Shown: piece by piece, positions 9,116-17,452 of the stretch
How positions within the stretch are numbered: the first letter of the stretch is position 1
Layout of the letters: each line of letters begins with the position of its first letter
Source: Pelagibacterium lentulum
GTDB lineage: Bacteria; Pseudomonadota; Alphaproteobacteria; Rhizobiales; Devosiaceae
Reading direction: 5' to 3'
Length of the DNA: 47,790 nt
Assembly: GCF_003992625.1 (NCBI RefSeq)
Contig: NZ_RZMW01000042.1
Location: 7,501 to 55,290 of the forward strand
The notes under the pieces: model-generated
The model's database searches: none
The model's input: the letters and a program-made list of their open reading frames with translations, nothing else
Told to the model about the DNA's origin: nothing
Program-made: the position numbers and the translations under genes

Positions 9116-9224
9116 GCTTCAGAGGGGCTTTCTTGCCGAATGGCTACAGATCGCTTGCCTTACAGATCGACCAACCAAGAAGCAAGACAATGATATATAA
9201 CACTTAATTCCGAGAAGCCCAAAC

Positions 9225-9240
9225 TGGCAAGCCATTTGCA
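9225..9240 (+). promoter_or_regulatory. Sigma-54 (RpoN) promoter for fliK-flgD
   Basis: TGGCAAGCCATTTGCA fits the -24/-12 consensus (TGGCAC N5 TTGCW) with one mismatch and exactly ten bases between the invariant GG and GC. Transcription would start near 9250, 30 bp before the chosen fliK start. It fits the presence of the sigma-54 activator FlbD in the same cluster. Confidence 0.75.
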
Positions 9241-9280
9241 TTGCGTTGGCGTGAGAACGTCCATTTACGAGTATCCAACT

Positions 9281-10690
9281 GTGACCAGCGCAATCCAAGT
9301 AGGTTCAAAAATTCAGTCAGCTATGGCCGGCCCGGCAAGGGCCGCACAGAGCCACGGCACCGACTTTGCTGATTTGATGAATTTCGTCATGGACAAGAAC
9401 GGCATTAACGGGGTGCGGACTGTCGCGGCAATTGATCCCTCCCAACTTTCCGCTCTCGGCGCTGGCCCTACCAATCTTGCGGCGTCCAGCCTTGAAGCCA
9501 TGCTGGCGCAACTGGCCGAAACACTGGCCGGTTTTGCCGCAAACCTTGAAAACGGCGTAGCACCAACCGGCGAACAGCTTGAAGAGCTGGCGGCTCTGCT
9601 TGATGACATTGAAGGCCTGCTCGGAGATACGGCCCTTCCCGGCCCCGATCATCCCTTCTTTGGCCAATTGCAGGCCCTGCTTGAGCGGCTCGGGATTGAA
9701 ACAACACCCGGTGCATCCGGCCCGATTGACGGGCTGAGTGGGCTTGCCAGCAAACTGGCCGGTCAATTGCGCAGTCAGTCGCCAGACATTGCCGGGCAAT
9801 TGACCGCGCTCGTCAAACAGCTTGATGGCCATGCCGCCCAGATCGAGGCGGAAGCGAAAAACGCAGAACCCGATGCCCAGATGCGCCGCCACCTGATCGC
9901 GAGCGAAATCAAGCCCGATGCCAACGCTGCCATTGCCAATGCCGACCAGTCAAAGGGTCTGAAACTGGGTCAGGCTACCGGTGAATCGCGCGCGACCGAC
10001 GCGGCACAGAACCTGATCGCACCAGCGAATGCCAGCAAACCGCAAGCCACCGGCCCGCAAGCGGACATGGGACAACAGCAAGGCCAGAGCGGTACCAATC
10101 CGCTTGCTGCGGCACAAGCCGCATTGGCAGCAGGCGCCAGCGAAAGCGCTGACATGCCCGATGGCCTGACAATTACACCCGGCACGCCAGCGACAAATCT
10201 GCAGGCAGCCCTCGGTGCCAAGCAGGCCAATCCGGCCGCCGCGGCCTATGCCCGCCCCGAGCCACAGGTCAACATGCCTTTCGTTGCCGCTGAAATTGCC
10301 CGCCATGTTCATAACGGCATCAATCGCTTTGAAATCCGCATGAACCCACCCGAGCTGGGCCGGATCGACGTTCGCATTGAATTCGACCAAAGCGGCAATG
10401 TCACAGCTCGGTTGGCCGTGGAAAGAAGTGAAACGCTCGATCTGATGCAGCGCGACCAGCGCGCGTTGGAAAAGGCGTTGGCCGAAGCCGGGCTTGATGG
10501 CGAGACCGACCTTGAATTCTCGCTGCAGCAGGACGACGCCAGCGACCACGCCGAGGGCGGCGAATCCAGGGAGTGGCGTGCCGAAGCGGCTGTGCCGCCG
10601 AGCGAAGCTGAACAAAATCTGCAGGTTGCGCAATCGCCCACGCTCTATCGTGGCTATGCACGGCTCGATGCAGTCAATCTCTGGGTATAG
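9281..10690 (+). CDS. fliK: Flagellar hook-length control protein FliK
   Basis: 469 residues from GTG 9281. This start is chosen because a sigma-54 promoter at 9225-9240 would begin the transcript near 9250, which rules out upstream in-frame starts at 9236 and probably 9251. FliK measures hook length and switches the export gate from hook to filament substrates. The long N-terminal and middle parts are Ala/Gln/Gly-rich, low in complexity and poorly conserved, as usual. The C-terminal Flg_hook domain (about residues 330-420) is clear: NRFEIRMNPPELGRIDVRIEF, then GNVTARLAVERSETLDLMQRD. Followed by flgD nine bases downstream. Confidence 0.88.
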   Translation: MTSAIQVGSKIQSAMAGPARAAQSHGTDFADLMNFVMDKNGINGVRTVAAIDPSQLSALGAGPTNLAASSLEAMLAQLAETLAGFAANLENGVAPTGEQLEELAALLDDIEGLLGDTALPGPDHPFFGQLQALLERLGIETTPGASGPIDGLSGLASKLAGQLRSQSPDIAGQLTALVKQLDGHAAQIEAEAKNAEPDAQMRRHLIASEIKPDANAAIANADQSKGLKLGQATGESRATDAAQNLIAPANASKPQATGPQADMGQQQGQSGTNPLAAAQAALAAGASESADMPDGLTITPGTPATNLQAALGAKQANPAAAAYARPEPQVNMPFVAAEIARHVHNGINRFEIRMNPPELGRIDVRIEFDQSGNVTARLAVERSETLDLMQRDQRALEKALAEAGLDGETDLEFSLQQDDASDHAEGGESREWRAEAAVPPSEAEQNLQVAQSPTLYRGYARLDAVNLWV

Positions 10691-10699
10691 GAGAGAAAA

Positions 10700-11413
10700 A
10701 TGGTCGATGGCGTTTCAGCAACTTCCAGTGCTTCCGGCCTTGCTGGCCAGCGCAAGGGTATCGCCGACAATTTCGATACATTCCTGCAGCTTCTGGTCAC
10801 CCAGCTCAAGAACCAGAACCCGCTCGAGCCGCTCGATACCAACCAGTTCACCCAACAGCTCGTGCAATTTTCCTCGGTTGAGCAGCAACTCAAGACCAAC
10901 GAGTTTCTCGAAGCCATGATGATGGCCAACCAGACCGCCGTTAACGGTCACGCTGTGCAATATGTTGGCAAGACAGTCACCGCTTCGGGCGCGACCACGG
11001 AGCTTTCGGGCGGTGTTGCGGCTTGGGTTTACAAACTTGATGCCCCTGCACCCAACTCAACAGTCACCATCAAGGATCAAAACGGCAATGTCGTTTATCG
11101 CCAGCAGATGTCGCTTGAAGCGGGCGTGGATGAGATCGTTTGGAACGGCATGACCGATTCCGGCAACAAGCTCACAAGTGGCAAGTTCACAATAACAATC
11201 GATGCTCGTGATACCGACAACAAATATGTTCCGGTGACGACCGAATTGATGGGCAAGGTTCAGTCTGTCGATCTGAGCGGCTCTGAGCCCTATCTCATCA
11301 TATCGGGTTTGCGCATCCCGCTTTCGGCCATTACTTCGGTTGGCGCGGATATGCCTTCAGGCGATGAGGAAAAACCCGATCCTATCGACCCTGAACAAGC
11401 TGCCGCAGCCTGA
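10700..11413 (+). CDS. flgD: Flagellar hook assembly (hook cap) protein FlgD
   Basis: 237 residues, ATG preceded by GGAGAG. FlgD caps the growing hook and is needed to add hook subunits. The conserved N-terminal region reads NFDTFLQLLVTQLKNQNPLEPLD, TNQFTQQLVQFSSVEQQLKTNE. The C-terminal half carries the FlgD Ig-like and tudor-like domains (TVTIKDQNGNVVYRQQ, then IVWNGMTDSGNKL). Co-transcribed with fliK, its usual functional partner in hook-length control; a terminator follows. Confidence 0.95.
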   Translation: MVDGVSATSSASGLAGQRKGIADNFDTFLQLLVTQLKNQNPLEPLDTNQFTQQLVQFSSVEQQLKTNEFLEAMMMANQTAVNGHAVQYVGKTVTASGATTELSGGVAAWVYKLDAPAPNSTVTIKDQNGNVVYRQQMSLEAGVDEIVWNGMTDSGNKLTSGKFTITIDARDTDNKYVPVTTELMGKVQSVDLSGSEPYLIISGLRIPLSAITSVGADMPSGDEEKPDPIDPEQAAAA

Positions 11414-11443
11414 TTTTCTAGGTAACGACTTCTGATGTGTTGC

Positions 11444-11470
11444 AAAAATGCTCCCATCCGGGGGCATTTT
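11444..11470 (+). terminator. Terminator after flgD
   Basis: Stem AAAATGC(T)CCC ... GGG(G)GCATTTT with a short loop, followed by a T-rich stretch. It closes the fliK-flgD unit and separates it from sciP. Confidence 0.75.
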
Positions 11471-11531
11471 CTATCATTTTGCTCAACATCTTAACGACCT
11501 GTAAGTTTCCCCTTAGCCAATTTTTAAGCCA

Positions 11532-11545
11532 CACACGCTAGTGTG
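11532..11545. promoter_or_regulatory. Palindrome in the sciP promoter region
   Basis: CACAC-GCTA-GTGTG, 35 bp before the sciP start. Symmetric and therefore a possible regulator site. No known consensus matched. A TTAAC motif (the CtrA half-site) lies about 40 bp upstream. Confidence 0.35.
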
Positions 11546-11580
11546 ACGACTGGTTATGGTCAGGTTGAGTAGAGAGTAAA

Positions 11581-11859
11581 ATGACCGTACAGATGCGTCC
11601 GCGCGTAAAGTATGTGATTGGTCCAGATGGCAGTCCGCTGACCATTGCCGACCTTCCGCCCAGCAATACAAAGCGCTGGGTTATTCGCCGCAAGGCGGAA
11701 GTTGTTGCCGCCGTTCGTGGCGGTTTGTTGAGCCTGGAAGAGGCTTGTGAGCGCTATACTTTGAGCGTTGACGAGTTTCTCAACTGGCAGGCCGCAATCG
11801 ACAAGCATGGTCTTGCCGGATTGCGTACAACTTGGATTCAGCACTACCGGGAAGGTTAA
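11581..11859 (+). CDS. sciP: CtrA inhibitor SciP (DUF1153)
   Basis: 92 residues. In Caulobacter SciP binds CtrA on DNA and blocks its recruitment of RNA polymerase, confining CtrA-driven transcription to part of the cell cycle. Nearly the whole protein matches the family: RYVIGPDGSPLTIADLPP-type start (here KYVIGPDGSPLTIADLPP), then TKRWVIRRKAEVVAAVRGGL, LSLEEACERYTLSVDEF and a helix-turn-helix-like middle. Set alone between the flgD terminator and its own terminator, inside the flagellar cluster whose fliF operon is a likely CtrA target. Identity is very secure. Confidence 0.95.
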   Translation: MTVQMRPRVKYVIGPDGSPLTIADLPPSNTKRWVIRRKAEVVAAVRGGLLSLEEACERYTLSVDEFLNWQAAIDKHGLAGLRTTWIQHYREG

Positions 11860-11909
11860 CTTTCCTAAACGGTTAAAGCTGGCACTCTGTTTACGCCGGC
11901 AAAATTTTC

Positions 11910-11941
11910 AAAGCCCGTCGCGATTATTCGCGGCGGGCTTT
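11910..11941 (+). terminator. Terminator after sciP
   Basis: Near-perfect 13-bp stem (AAAGCCCGTCGCG and CGCGGCGGGCTTT) with loop ATTATT, starting 51 bp after the sciP stop. About 325 bp without a gene follow up to fliF; they hold the presumed fliF promoter. Confidence 0.85.
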
Positions 11942-12043
11942 GTGCGTTCCCACTGGCTCACCACTGGAAATACTGGGCATTGCAGACAGCGCCCAAACCA
12001 GACACGGCAATTTTTGCCTGCCATTGCATTATGGGACAGTAAG

Positions 12044-12060
12044 TTAACACCTTGTTTACC
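12044..12060 (+). promoter_or_regulatory. CtrA-like box upstream of the fliF operon
   Basis: TTAA-CACCTTG-TTTACC: the CtrA consensus TTAA-N7-TTAA with one mismatch, about 210 bp before the fliF start. A GATTC (CcrM-type GANTC) lies at 12098-12102. In Caulobacter the fliF operon is CtrA-activated; here this is inference from the site. Confidence 0.55.
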
Positions 12061-12266
12061 ATCAGCTAGGCATATTTTGCCCAGTCGGGGCTGAGTTGAT
12101 TCACAAACACACTTCGACAAGGAGCGCGTCAAGAACTGGACATGGCAGCATCTAAACGATGAGCCGATCCCGGCCCATAAGGGCAATGCGTCTCCGAACG
12201 GTCAGTAAGGTCGTACCAGCTCAAGAGGCAAGAGCTGGACCGGTCTGGATAATGTTGAGGTTAGGC

Positions 12267-13889
12267 GTGAACGACTTGGGGGAACTGCTGCACAAACTGG
12301 GTGTCGCTCGCATAGCAGCGATGGCAGTAGTTGCAATAATGCTGCTGGGCTTTTTTGCGTTCTTGATGATCCGCTCAACCACCCCGCAGCTTGCACCACT
12401 ATATACCGGACTCGAATTTGACGATTCCGCGGCAATCATCTCCGAGCTGGGCACCATGGGCATTCCCCATGAAATCCGCGGCGAAGGCGATACGATCCTG
12501 ATCCCCCGCGATCAGATCACCTCCGTGCGCATGTCGCTGGCCCAGAACGGCCTGCCTCGCCGGGGCCAGATCGGCTACGAAATTTTTGACCAGCAGAACA
12601 CTCTGGGCGCAACCAGCTTTGTGCAGAACATCAATCATGTCCGCGCGCTCGAAGGCGAACTGGCGCGCACCATTTCCTCGCTGGCCCGCGTACGCACTGC
12701 CCGCGTCCATCTGGTCCTGCCGGAGCGCGAATTGTTCCGGCGCGAACACAAGGAGCCCTCCGCTTCAATCGTGCTTTCGGTGCGCGGTCAGCTTTCCTCC
12801 GGCGAAATCCGTTCCGTCCAACACCTTGTGGCCTCTGCCATCGAGGGCCTTTCGCCCAATGGAGTGTCTGTTGTCGATGATAACGGCAATCTGCTGGCAT
12901 CGGGCCAGAACGGCGATGAGATGAGCGCAACGGCCCAGGCCATGGAGGAACGTGTTCTTGGCGTCGAAAACCGTATGCGTTCCCGCATCGAGGAGTTGCT
13001 TGCCAATGTCGTCGGCGCCGGTCGCGCCCGCGTTCAGGTGTCTGCCGAACTCGATCTCAATCGTTCCACGCGCACTTCGGAAATCTTTGACCCGGAGAGC
13101 CAGGTTGTTCGCTCGACCCAGATTCGGGAAACCGGTGACCAATCTGAGGGCGCCGGTAATCTTGGCGAGGTGACTGTCGCCAACGAACTGCCCGGCGCCG
13201 GCGAGAACAATGCCAATGGCGGCGGCTCAAGCCATTCCTCATCGACCCTCGAAGAAACGCTTAACTACGAGATTTCGCGCACGACGGAAACCGCCGTCAC
13301 CGAGGCCGGTGCCATCCGGCGCATGTCGGTTGCGGTGGTCGTGGACGGCTCTTACACCTATGACAATGCGGGCAATGCGACCTACCAGCCGCGCAGCCAG
13401 GAGGAAATCGATCAGATTTCTGCCCTCGTGCGCTCGGCCATGGGCTATGACGCAGCGCGCGGCGATCAGATAGAAGTCATAAACATGCCGTTTGCTGAAC
13501 GGCCCGACATCCAGATCGGCACCGCTCAACCCGGCATGTTCGATTTCACCCGCGACGATCTGATGAAATTTGCTGAAATGGCGGTGACGCTTCTGATCGG
13601 ACTGGCGCTTGTACTCTTCATCATGCGGCCGCTCGTCAAGAAGGTACTGGCCCCCGAAGAACGGCCCCTCGCCCTTCCTCCGGCCGATGTTGTGCCCGAA
13701 GAGGTCCTGCCTGACGATACGGCAGCGCTCATCAAGGCCCGCGAAGAAGCCTCGCAGGCCTGGATGGAACAAGCCAAGTCACTGGGCGAACAACAGGTCA
13801 AGACACTCAAGATGGTGGGCGAACTGGTTGAAGAAAATCCAAAACAGGCAACGCTGGTCATTCGTGACTGGCTGAACCGGGCGGCATAG
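12267..13889 (+). CDS. fliF: Flagellar MS-ring protein FliF
   Basis: 540 residues from GTG 12267. This start is chosen because GAGG lies six bases upstream and it gives the family's usual short cytoplasmic lead before the first helix; the frame is open 108 bp farther upstream but without a binding site. FliF forms the MS ring in the inner membrane, the base on which the flagellum is built. Membrane helix 1 is VAIMLLGFFAFLMI. Then comes the periplasmic ring-building region (LAPLYTGLEFDDSAAIISEL, NHVRALEGELARTISSL, ARVHLVLPER). Helix 2 is AVTLLIGLALVLFIM at about residue 440. The C-terminal tail (KTLKMVGELVEENPKQATLVIRDWL) binds FliG. First gene of a fliF-fliG-fliH-fliN-flbD-flhA run. Confidence 0.96.
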   Translation: MNDLGELLHKLGVARIAAMAVVAIMLLGFFAFLMIRSTTPQLAPLYTGLEFDDSAAIISELGTMGIPHEIRGEGDTILIPRDQITSVRMSLAQNGLPRRGQIGYEIFDQQNTLGATSFVQNINHVRALEGELARTISSLARVRTARVHLVLPERELFRREHKEPSASIVLSVRGQLSSGEIRSVQHLVASAIEGLSPNGVSVVDDNGNLLASGQNGDEMSATAQAMEERVLGVENRMRSRIEELLANVVGAGRARVQVSAELDLNRSTRTSEIFDPESQVVRSTQIRETGDQSEGAGNLGEVTVANELPGAGENNANGGGSSHSSSTLEETLNYEISRTTETAVTEAGAIRRMSVAVVVDGSYTYDNAGNATYQPRSQEEIDQISALVRSAMGYDAARGDQIEVINMPFAERPDIQIGTAQPGMFDFTRDDLMKFAEMAVTLLIGLALVLFIMRPLVKKVLAPEERPLALPPADVVPEEVLPDDTAALIKAREEASQAWMEQAKSLGEQQVKTLKMVGELVEENPKQATLVIRDWLNRAA

Positions 13890-13897
13890 AACCTGAC

Positions 13898-14971
13898 ATG
13901 GCACTTACAGAACCCAAAAACGAAATCGCAAAATCGGACGCACGCACCGGACTGGTGATCGATAACGGCGCGCATCGCGAGCTTTCCAGTGACGAGAAGG
14001 CCGCGGCATTGCTTTTGGCGCTTGGTCCCGATTTCGGCAGACCGATCTGGGAAGAACTCGATGAGCTTGAGATCCGCCAGCTGTCGCGCGCCATGGCGCG
14101 GCTTGGCCCGATCAGTCAGGAGATGCTCGACCAGCTTATGGCCGAATTCGTCATGTCGGTTTCAACCAACGGCTCGATGTCGGGCACCAGCGATTCAACC
14201 GAGCGTCTGCTTCTCTCGTTCCTGCCACAGGACCGGGTCGACCAGATCATGGAAGAAATCCGTGGTCCGGCCGGCCGCAACATCTGGGAAAAATTGTCCA
14301 ATGTTCAGGAAGACATTCTGGCCAGCTATCTCAAGAACGAATACCCCCAGACCATCGCGGTGGTGCTGACCAAGATTTCACCCGATCACGCAAGCCGCGT
14401 TCTCGCTGTTCTGCCGCAGGAAATAGCGATGGATGTTGTCCAGCGCATGCTCTCGATCGATCCGGTGCAAAAGGAAATTCTTGAAAAGATCGAAGCCACG
14501 CTGCGCACCGAATTCATGTCGACCCTTAGCCATACCCAGCGCCGCGACAGCCATGAGCAGATGGCCGACATTTTCAACGCTTTCGATCGCCAGACCGAAG
14601 CACGTTTCATGACATCGCTCGAAGACATCAACCGCGAAAGCGCCGAGCGCATCAAATCGCTGATGTTCACCTTCGACGACCTGACCCGCCTGCTGCCTGC
14701 CGCGATCCAGACCCTGCTCCAGCATGTGGACAAGAAGGACCTCGCCATGGCGCTCAAGGGCGCATCGGACGAAGCCAAAGAGTTCTTTTACAGCAACATG
14801 TCCCAGCGTGCTTCTGCGCTCATGCGCGACGATATGGAGGCCATGGGTGCTGTTCGGCTGAAGGACGTTGATGATGCTCAGAGCCGTCTGGTGAACACCG
14901 CCAAGGATCTTGCCGCGCGCGGTGAAATCATCATCAGCAAGGGCAAGGCCGATGAGGAGATGATTCTGTGA
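13898..14971 (+). CDS. fliG: Flagellar motor switch protein FliG
   Basis: 357 residues. Rotor protein of the C ring that contacts the stator and sets torque direction. All three domains are seen: an N-terminal FliF-binding part (SSDEKAAALLLALGPDFGRPIWEELDE), a middle armadillo-like part (EYPQTIAVVLTKISPDHASRVLAVLPQEI) and the C-terminal torque helix region (FDDLTRLLPAAIQTLLQHV, then DEAKEFFYSNMSQRASALM). Starts eight bases after fliF and overlaps fliH by four bases. Length is slightly above the E. coli protein owing to a longer N-terminus, common in alphaproteobacteria. Confidence 0.96.
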   Translation: MALTEPKNEIAKSDARTGLVIDNGAHRELSSDEKAAALLLALGPDFGRPIWEELDELEIRQLSRAMARLGPISQEMLDQLMAEFVMSVSTNGSMSGTSDSTERLLLSFLPQDRVDQIMEEIRGPAGRNIWEKLSNVQEDILASYLKNEYPQTIAVVLTKISPDHASRVLAVLPQEIAMDVVQRMLSIDPVQKEILEKIEATLRTEFMSTLSHTQRRDSHEQMADIFNAFDRQTEARFMTSLEDINRESAERIKSLMFTFDDLTRLLPAAIQTLLQHVDKKDLAMALKGASDEAKEFFYSNMSQRASALMRDDMEAMGAVRLKDVDDAQSRLVNTAKDLAARGEIIISKGKADEEMIL

Positions 14972-15594
14972 GTGCTGCACCGGCCCGCTTCACCTTCGAT
15001 CTCGATCTTGCGGCCCCGCAGCGCAAAATGCGCTCGATCCCCGAGGACGAGGTCAACCTGATGCTCGCCCACGCGCGGGCATCCAGTTACAACGATGGCC
15101 TGCGCGACGGGCAGTCCTCCATTGAGGCGCGCGCCGCCGATACTCTGGCCGAATCTGCCAATCAGTTGATGGACAAGCTCGGCGATACCGTCGAAACGCT
15201 GGCGCGTCGCCAGCGGCAATATCTTGAGGATGCGGTAACGCTTTCCGCCACCATCGCCCGCAAGCTCGCCGCCCATCTGGTTGCCCGTCAGCCGGCAGCG
15301 GAAATGACCGCACTGATCGAAGAATGCATGACGTCGCTCGATCATGCCCCGCATCTGGTCATCCGTTGCCATCCCGAATTATGCGACGCCATGAAAGACG
15401 CTGCGGAAGCCCACATGACATCGACCGGCTTTACCGGCAGGCTTGTCGTTATGGGCGACCCCGAAATTCACCTGGGCGATGGACGCCTGGAATGGGTCGA
15501 TGGCGGATTGGTCCGCGACATCAATACCATTTCCGATGAAATCAATGCGCGCATCGCGGCCTATCTCGCCGCCCATGATGCAAAGACAGAGTAA
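14968..15594 (+). CDS. fliH: Flagellar assembly protein FliH (FlbE-like)
   Basis: 208 residues, GTG start overlapping the fliG stop (GTGA). FliH holds and regulates the FliI export ATPase and docks it to FliN at the C ring. Sequence conservation in this family is low; support comes from position between fliG and fliN, as in the Caulobacter fliF operon (where it is called flbE), and from the helical, charged middle (ADTLAESANQLMDKLGDTVETLARRQRQ) followed by a C-terminal part resembling the FliH/YscL domain (VIRCHPELCDAM, then LEWVDGGLVRD). Its partner FliI is encoded about 11 kb downstream. Confidence 0.8.
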   Translation: MSAAPARFTFDLDLAAPQRKMRSIPEDEVNLMLAHARASSYNDGLRDGQSSIEARAADTLAESANQLMDKLGDTVETLARRQRQYLEDAVTLSATIARKLAAHLVARQPAAEMTALIEECMTSLDHAPHLVIRCHPELCDAMKDAAEAHMTSTGFTGRLVVMGDPEIHLGDGRLEWVDGGLVRDINTISDEINARIAAYLAAHDAKTE

Positions 15595-15605
15595 GGAGCT
15601 GAGCA

Positions 15606-15950
15606 ATGGCCGATAGCGATGACGATATCGCAACCTCCTCGGACAACGTAACCTTCGAGGAAATGCTCGCGGATACCGAGAACGAGGACATGGCGTCCGG
15701 TGAACGCAGCGCGGACGATCTTGAAGCGGTTTTTGACGTTCCCGTCCGCCTGTCGGTCGTTCTCGGTCGCACCAAGATGCCGGTTTCCAATCTCCTGAAG
15801 ATGGATGTTGGCTCGGTGGTTGAACTGGACCGGCAGGTGGGTGAAGCGGTCGACATCTATGTAAACGACCGTATCGTCGCCCGCGGCGAAATCGTGCTGG
15901 TCGATGGGCGCCTGGGTGTCACCATGACCGAAATCATCAAAGCCGGATAA
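15606..15950 (+). CDS. fliN: Flagellar motor switch protein FliN
   Basis: 114 residues with AAGGAG well placed upstream. C-ring protein that forms the base of the switch and docks FliH/FliI. An acidic N-terminus is followed by the SpoA/surface-presentation domain: FDVPVRLSVVLGRTKMPVSNLLKM, GSVVELDRQVGEAVDIYVNDRIVARGEIVLVDGRLGVTMTEI. These are textbook FliN motifs. Lies between fliH and flbD with short gaps, so within one transcript. Confidence 0.96.
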   Translation: MADSDDDIATSSDNVTFEEMLADTENEDMASGERSADDLEAVFDVPVRLSVVLGRTKMPVSNLLKMDVGSVVELDRQVGEAVDIYVNDRIVARGEIVLVDGRLGVTMTEIIKAG

Positions 15951-15968
15951 TCGAGGAGGTATCGAACT

Positions 15969-17339
15969 ATGCGCTTACTCATTATCGGAGCCCTTGAAGG
16001 ACAGCTCAGCCAAGCCAGCAAGATGGCCATGGATGGCGGAGCCAAGGTTGCTCATGCCTCCACAATCGACATCGGGCTTGCGACCTTGCGATCGGGCAAA
16101 GGTGCCGATCTTCTGTTGGTTGATGTGATGGTGGACATCCCGGCCCTTATTGCCGGCCTTGAAGCAGAACGCATCCATATCCCCGTGGTCGCCTGCGGCA
16201 CCGAAACCAACGCCGCCGCAGCCGTCAATGCCATCCGGGCAGGCGCCAAGGAATATATCCCGCTTCCGCCCGATGCTGAACTGATCGCCGCCGTGATCGC
16301 TGCGGTTGCCAAGGAATCCTCAGACTTTCTCTACCGCGATCCGGCTATGGCCAATGTCGTCCGGCTTGCCGATCAGATCGCTGGATCCGATGCCTCGGTT
16401 CTGATCACCGGCGAAAGCGGCACCGGCAAGGAAGTGATGGCCAAATATCTTCACGCCCGTTCCCGCCGTGCCTCCAAACCCTTCATTTCCATCAACTGCG
16501 CCGCCATCCCCGAACACTTGCTCGAATCGGAACTGTTCGGACACGAAAAGGGTGCTTTTACCGGCGCTGTTGCCCGCCGCGTCGGAAAATTCGAGGAAGC
16601 CAATGGCGGCACGCTACTGCTCGATGAAATCTCGGAAATGGATTTCCGCCTGCAATCCAAGTTGCTCCGCGCTATTCAGGAACGCCTGATCGACCGCGTT
16701 GGCGGCAGCCGCCCGGTCCCGGTCGACATCCGCATCCTGGCCACCTCCAACCGCGATCTGGCTCTGGAAGTGCGCGAAAACCGTTTCCGCGAAGATTTGC
16801 TGTTCCGGCTCAATGTCGTCAATCTCAAGTTGCCGCCTCTACGCGAACGCCCCGGCGATATCGCAGCTTTGGCCGATCACTTCGTTGCCAAATATTCTGC
16901 CGCCAACGGCCTGCCCCAGCGTGTGCTCTCCCCCGCCGCACGGGAAGAGCTATTGCGCGCGCCCTGGAAGGGCAATGTCCGCGAGCTTGAGAACACTTTG
17001 CATCGCGCGGTGCTTTTATCTTCCGGCAACGTCATCGAAAGCGACGCGATCCGCATGCCCGATGGCACCGGCCTTTCCGATGTCGTCCAAAGCCATTCTC
17101 TCGCCAGCCAAGTGCGCGAAGCCGCCGATGCCGCCTCAAGAACGCTTGTGGGTCGCACGGTGGCAGATGTGGAACGGGACCTGATTCTCGATACGCTCAA
17201 CCACTGCATCGGCAATCGAACGCAAGCGGCCAACATCCTTGGCATCTCGATAAGAACCTTGCGCAATAAGCTCCACCAATATGCCGATGAGGGGGTGGCA
17301 ATTCCCGCTCCCGGCGAGCAACGCACTAGCGCGGCATGA
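15969..17339 (+). CDS. flbD: Sigma-54-dependent flagellar regulator FlbD
   Basis: 456 residues. Activates sigma-54 promoters of late flagellar genes and, in Caulobacter, represses the early fliF promoter. Layout: receiver-like domain (1-115); AAA+ domain with Walker A GESGTGKE, sigma-54 contact loop GAFTGA, Walker B GGTLLLDEI and arginine finger region FREDLLFRLNV; C-terminal Fis-type helix-turn-helix (NRTQAANILGISIRTLRNKL). The receiver is degenerate: the N-terminal acidic pair is missing (MRLLIIGALEG) and the usual KP is replaced (EYIPLPPD), so control by classical phosphorylation is unlikely. In Caulobacter, FliX controls FlbD; no fliX is seen here. AGGAGG-type site upstream. Confidence 0.93.
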   Translation: MRLLIIGALEGQLSQASKMAMDGGAKVAHASTIDIGLATLRSGKGADLLLVDVMVDIPALIAGLEAERIHIPVVACGTETNAAAAVNAIRAGAKEYIPLPPDAELIAAVIAAVAKESSDFLYRDPAMANVVRLADQIAGSDASVLITGESGTGKEVMAKYLHARSRRASKPFISINCAAIPEHLLESELFGHEKGAFTGAVARRVGKFEEANGGTLLLDEISEMDFRLQSKLLRAIQERLIDRVGGSRPVPVDIRILATSNRDLALEVRENRFREDLLFRLNVVNLKLPPLRERPGDIAALADHFVAKYSAANGLPQRVLSPAAREELLRAPWKGNVRELENTLHRAVLLSSGNVIESDAIRMPDGTGLSDVVQSHSLASQVREAADAASRTLVGRTVADVERDLILDTLNHCIGNRTQAANILGISIRTLRNKLHQYADEGVAIPAPGEQRTSAA

Positions 17340-17346
17340 CAATCAC

Positions 17347-17415
17347 GGCGCCGCACCCGAGCCCGATTGGTTCTCTCCACCGTGTGGAGAAAGGCCAGTC
17401 CTCTGGTGCGGCGCC
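17347..17415. repeat. Nested inverted repeats between flbD and flhA
   Basis: Outer arms GGCGCCGCACC (17347-17357) and GGTGCGGCGCC (17405-17415) are a perfect 11-bp inverted repeat. They enclose an inner hairpin, TCTCCAC-CGT-GTGGAGA (17374-17390). In RNA this is a two-storey stem between two genes of one operon. It may set processing or the FlbD:FlhA ratio, or be a REP-like element; the inner hairpin resembles the one at 45093-45115. Confidence 0.7.
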
Positions 17416-17452
17416 CCATAAGAACACTTCCAACGAGACGTCAGACCAACCC

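Noticed and set aside
12159-12266. Upstream extension of FliF by 36 codons
   Set aside because: No binding site; gives an N-terminus unlike the family; GTG 12267 with GAGG fits better.
17336-17452. Upstream extension of FlhA by 39 codons
   Set aside because: Would translate through the nested inverted repeats and add a non-conserved N-terminus.
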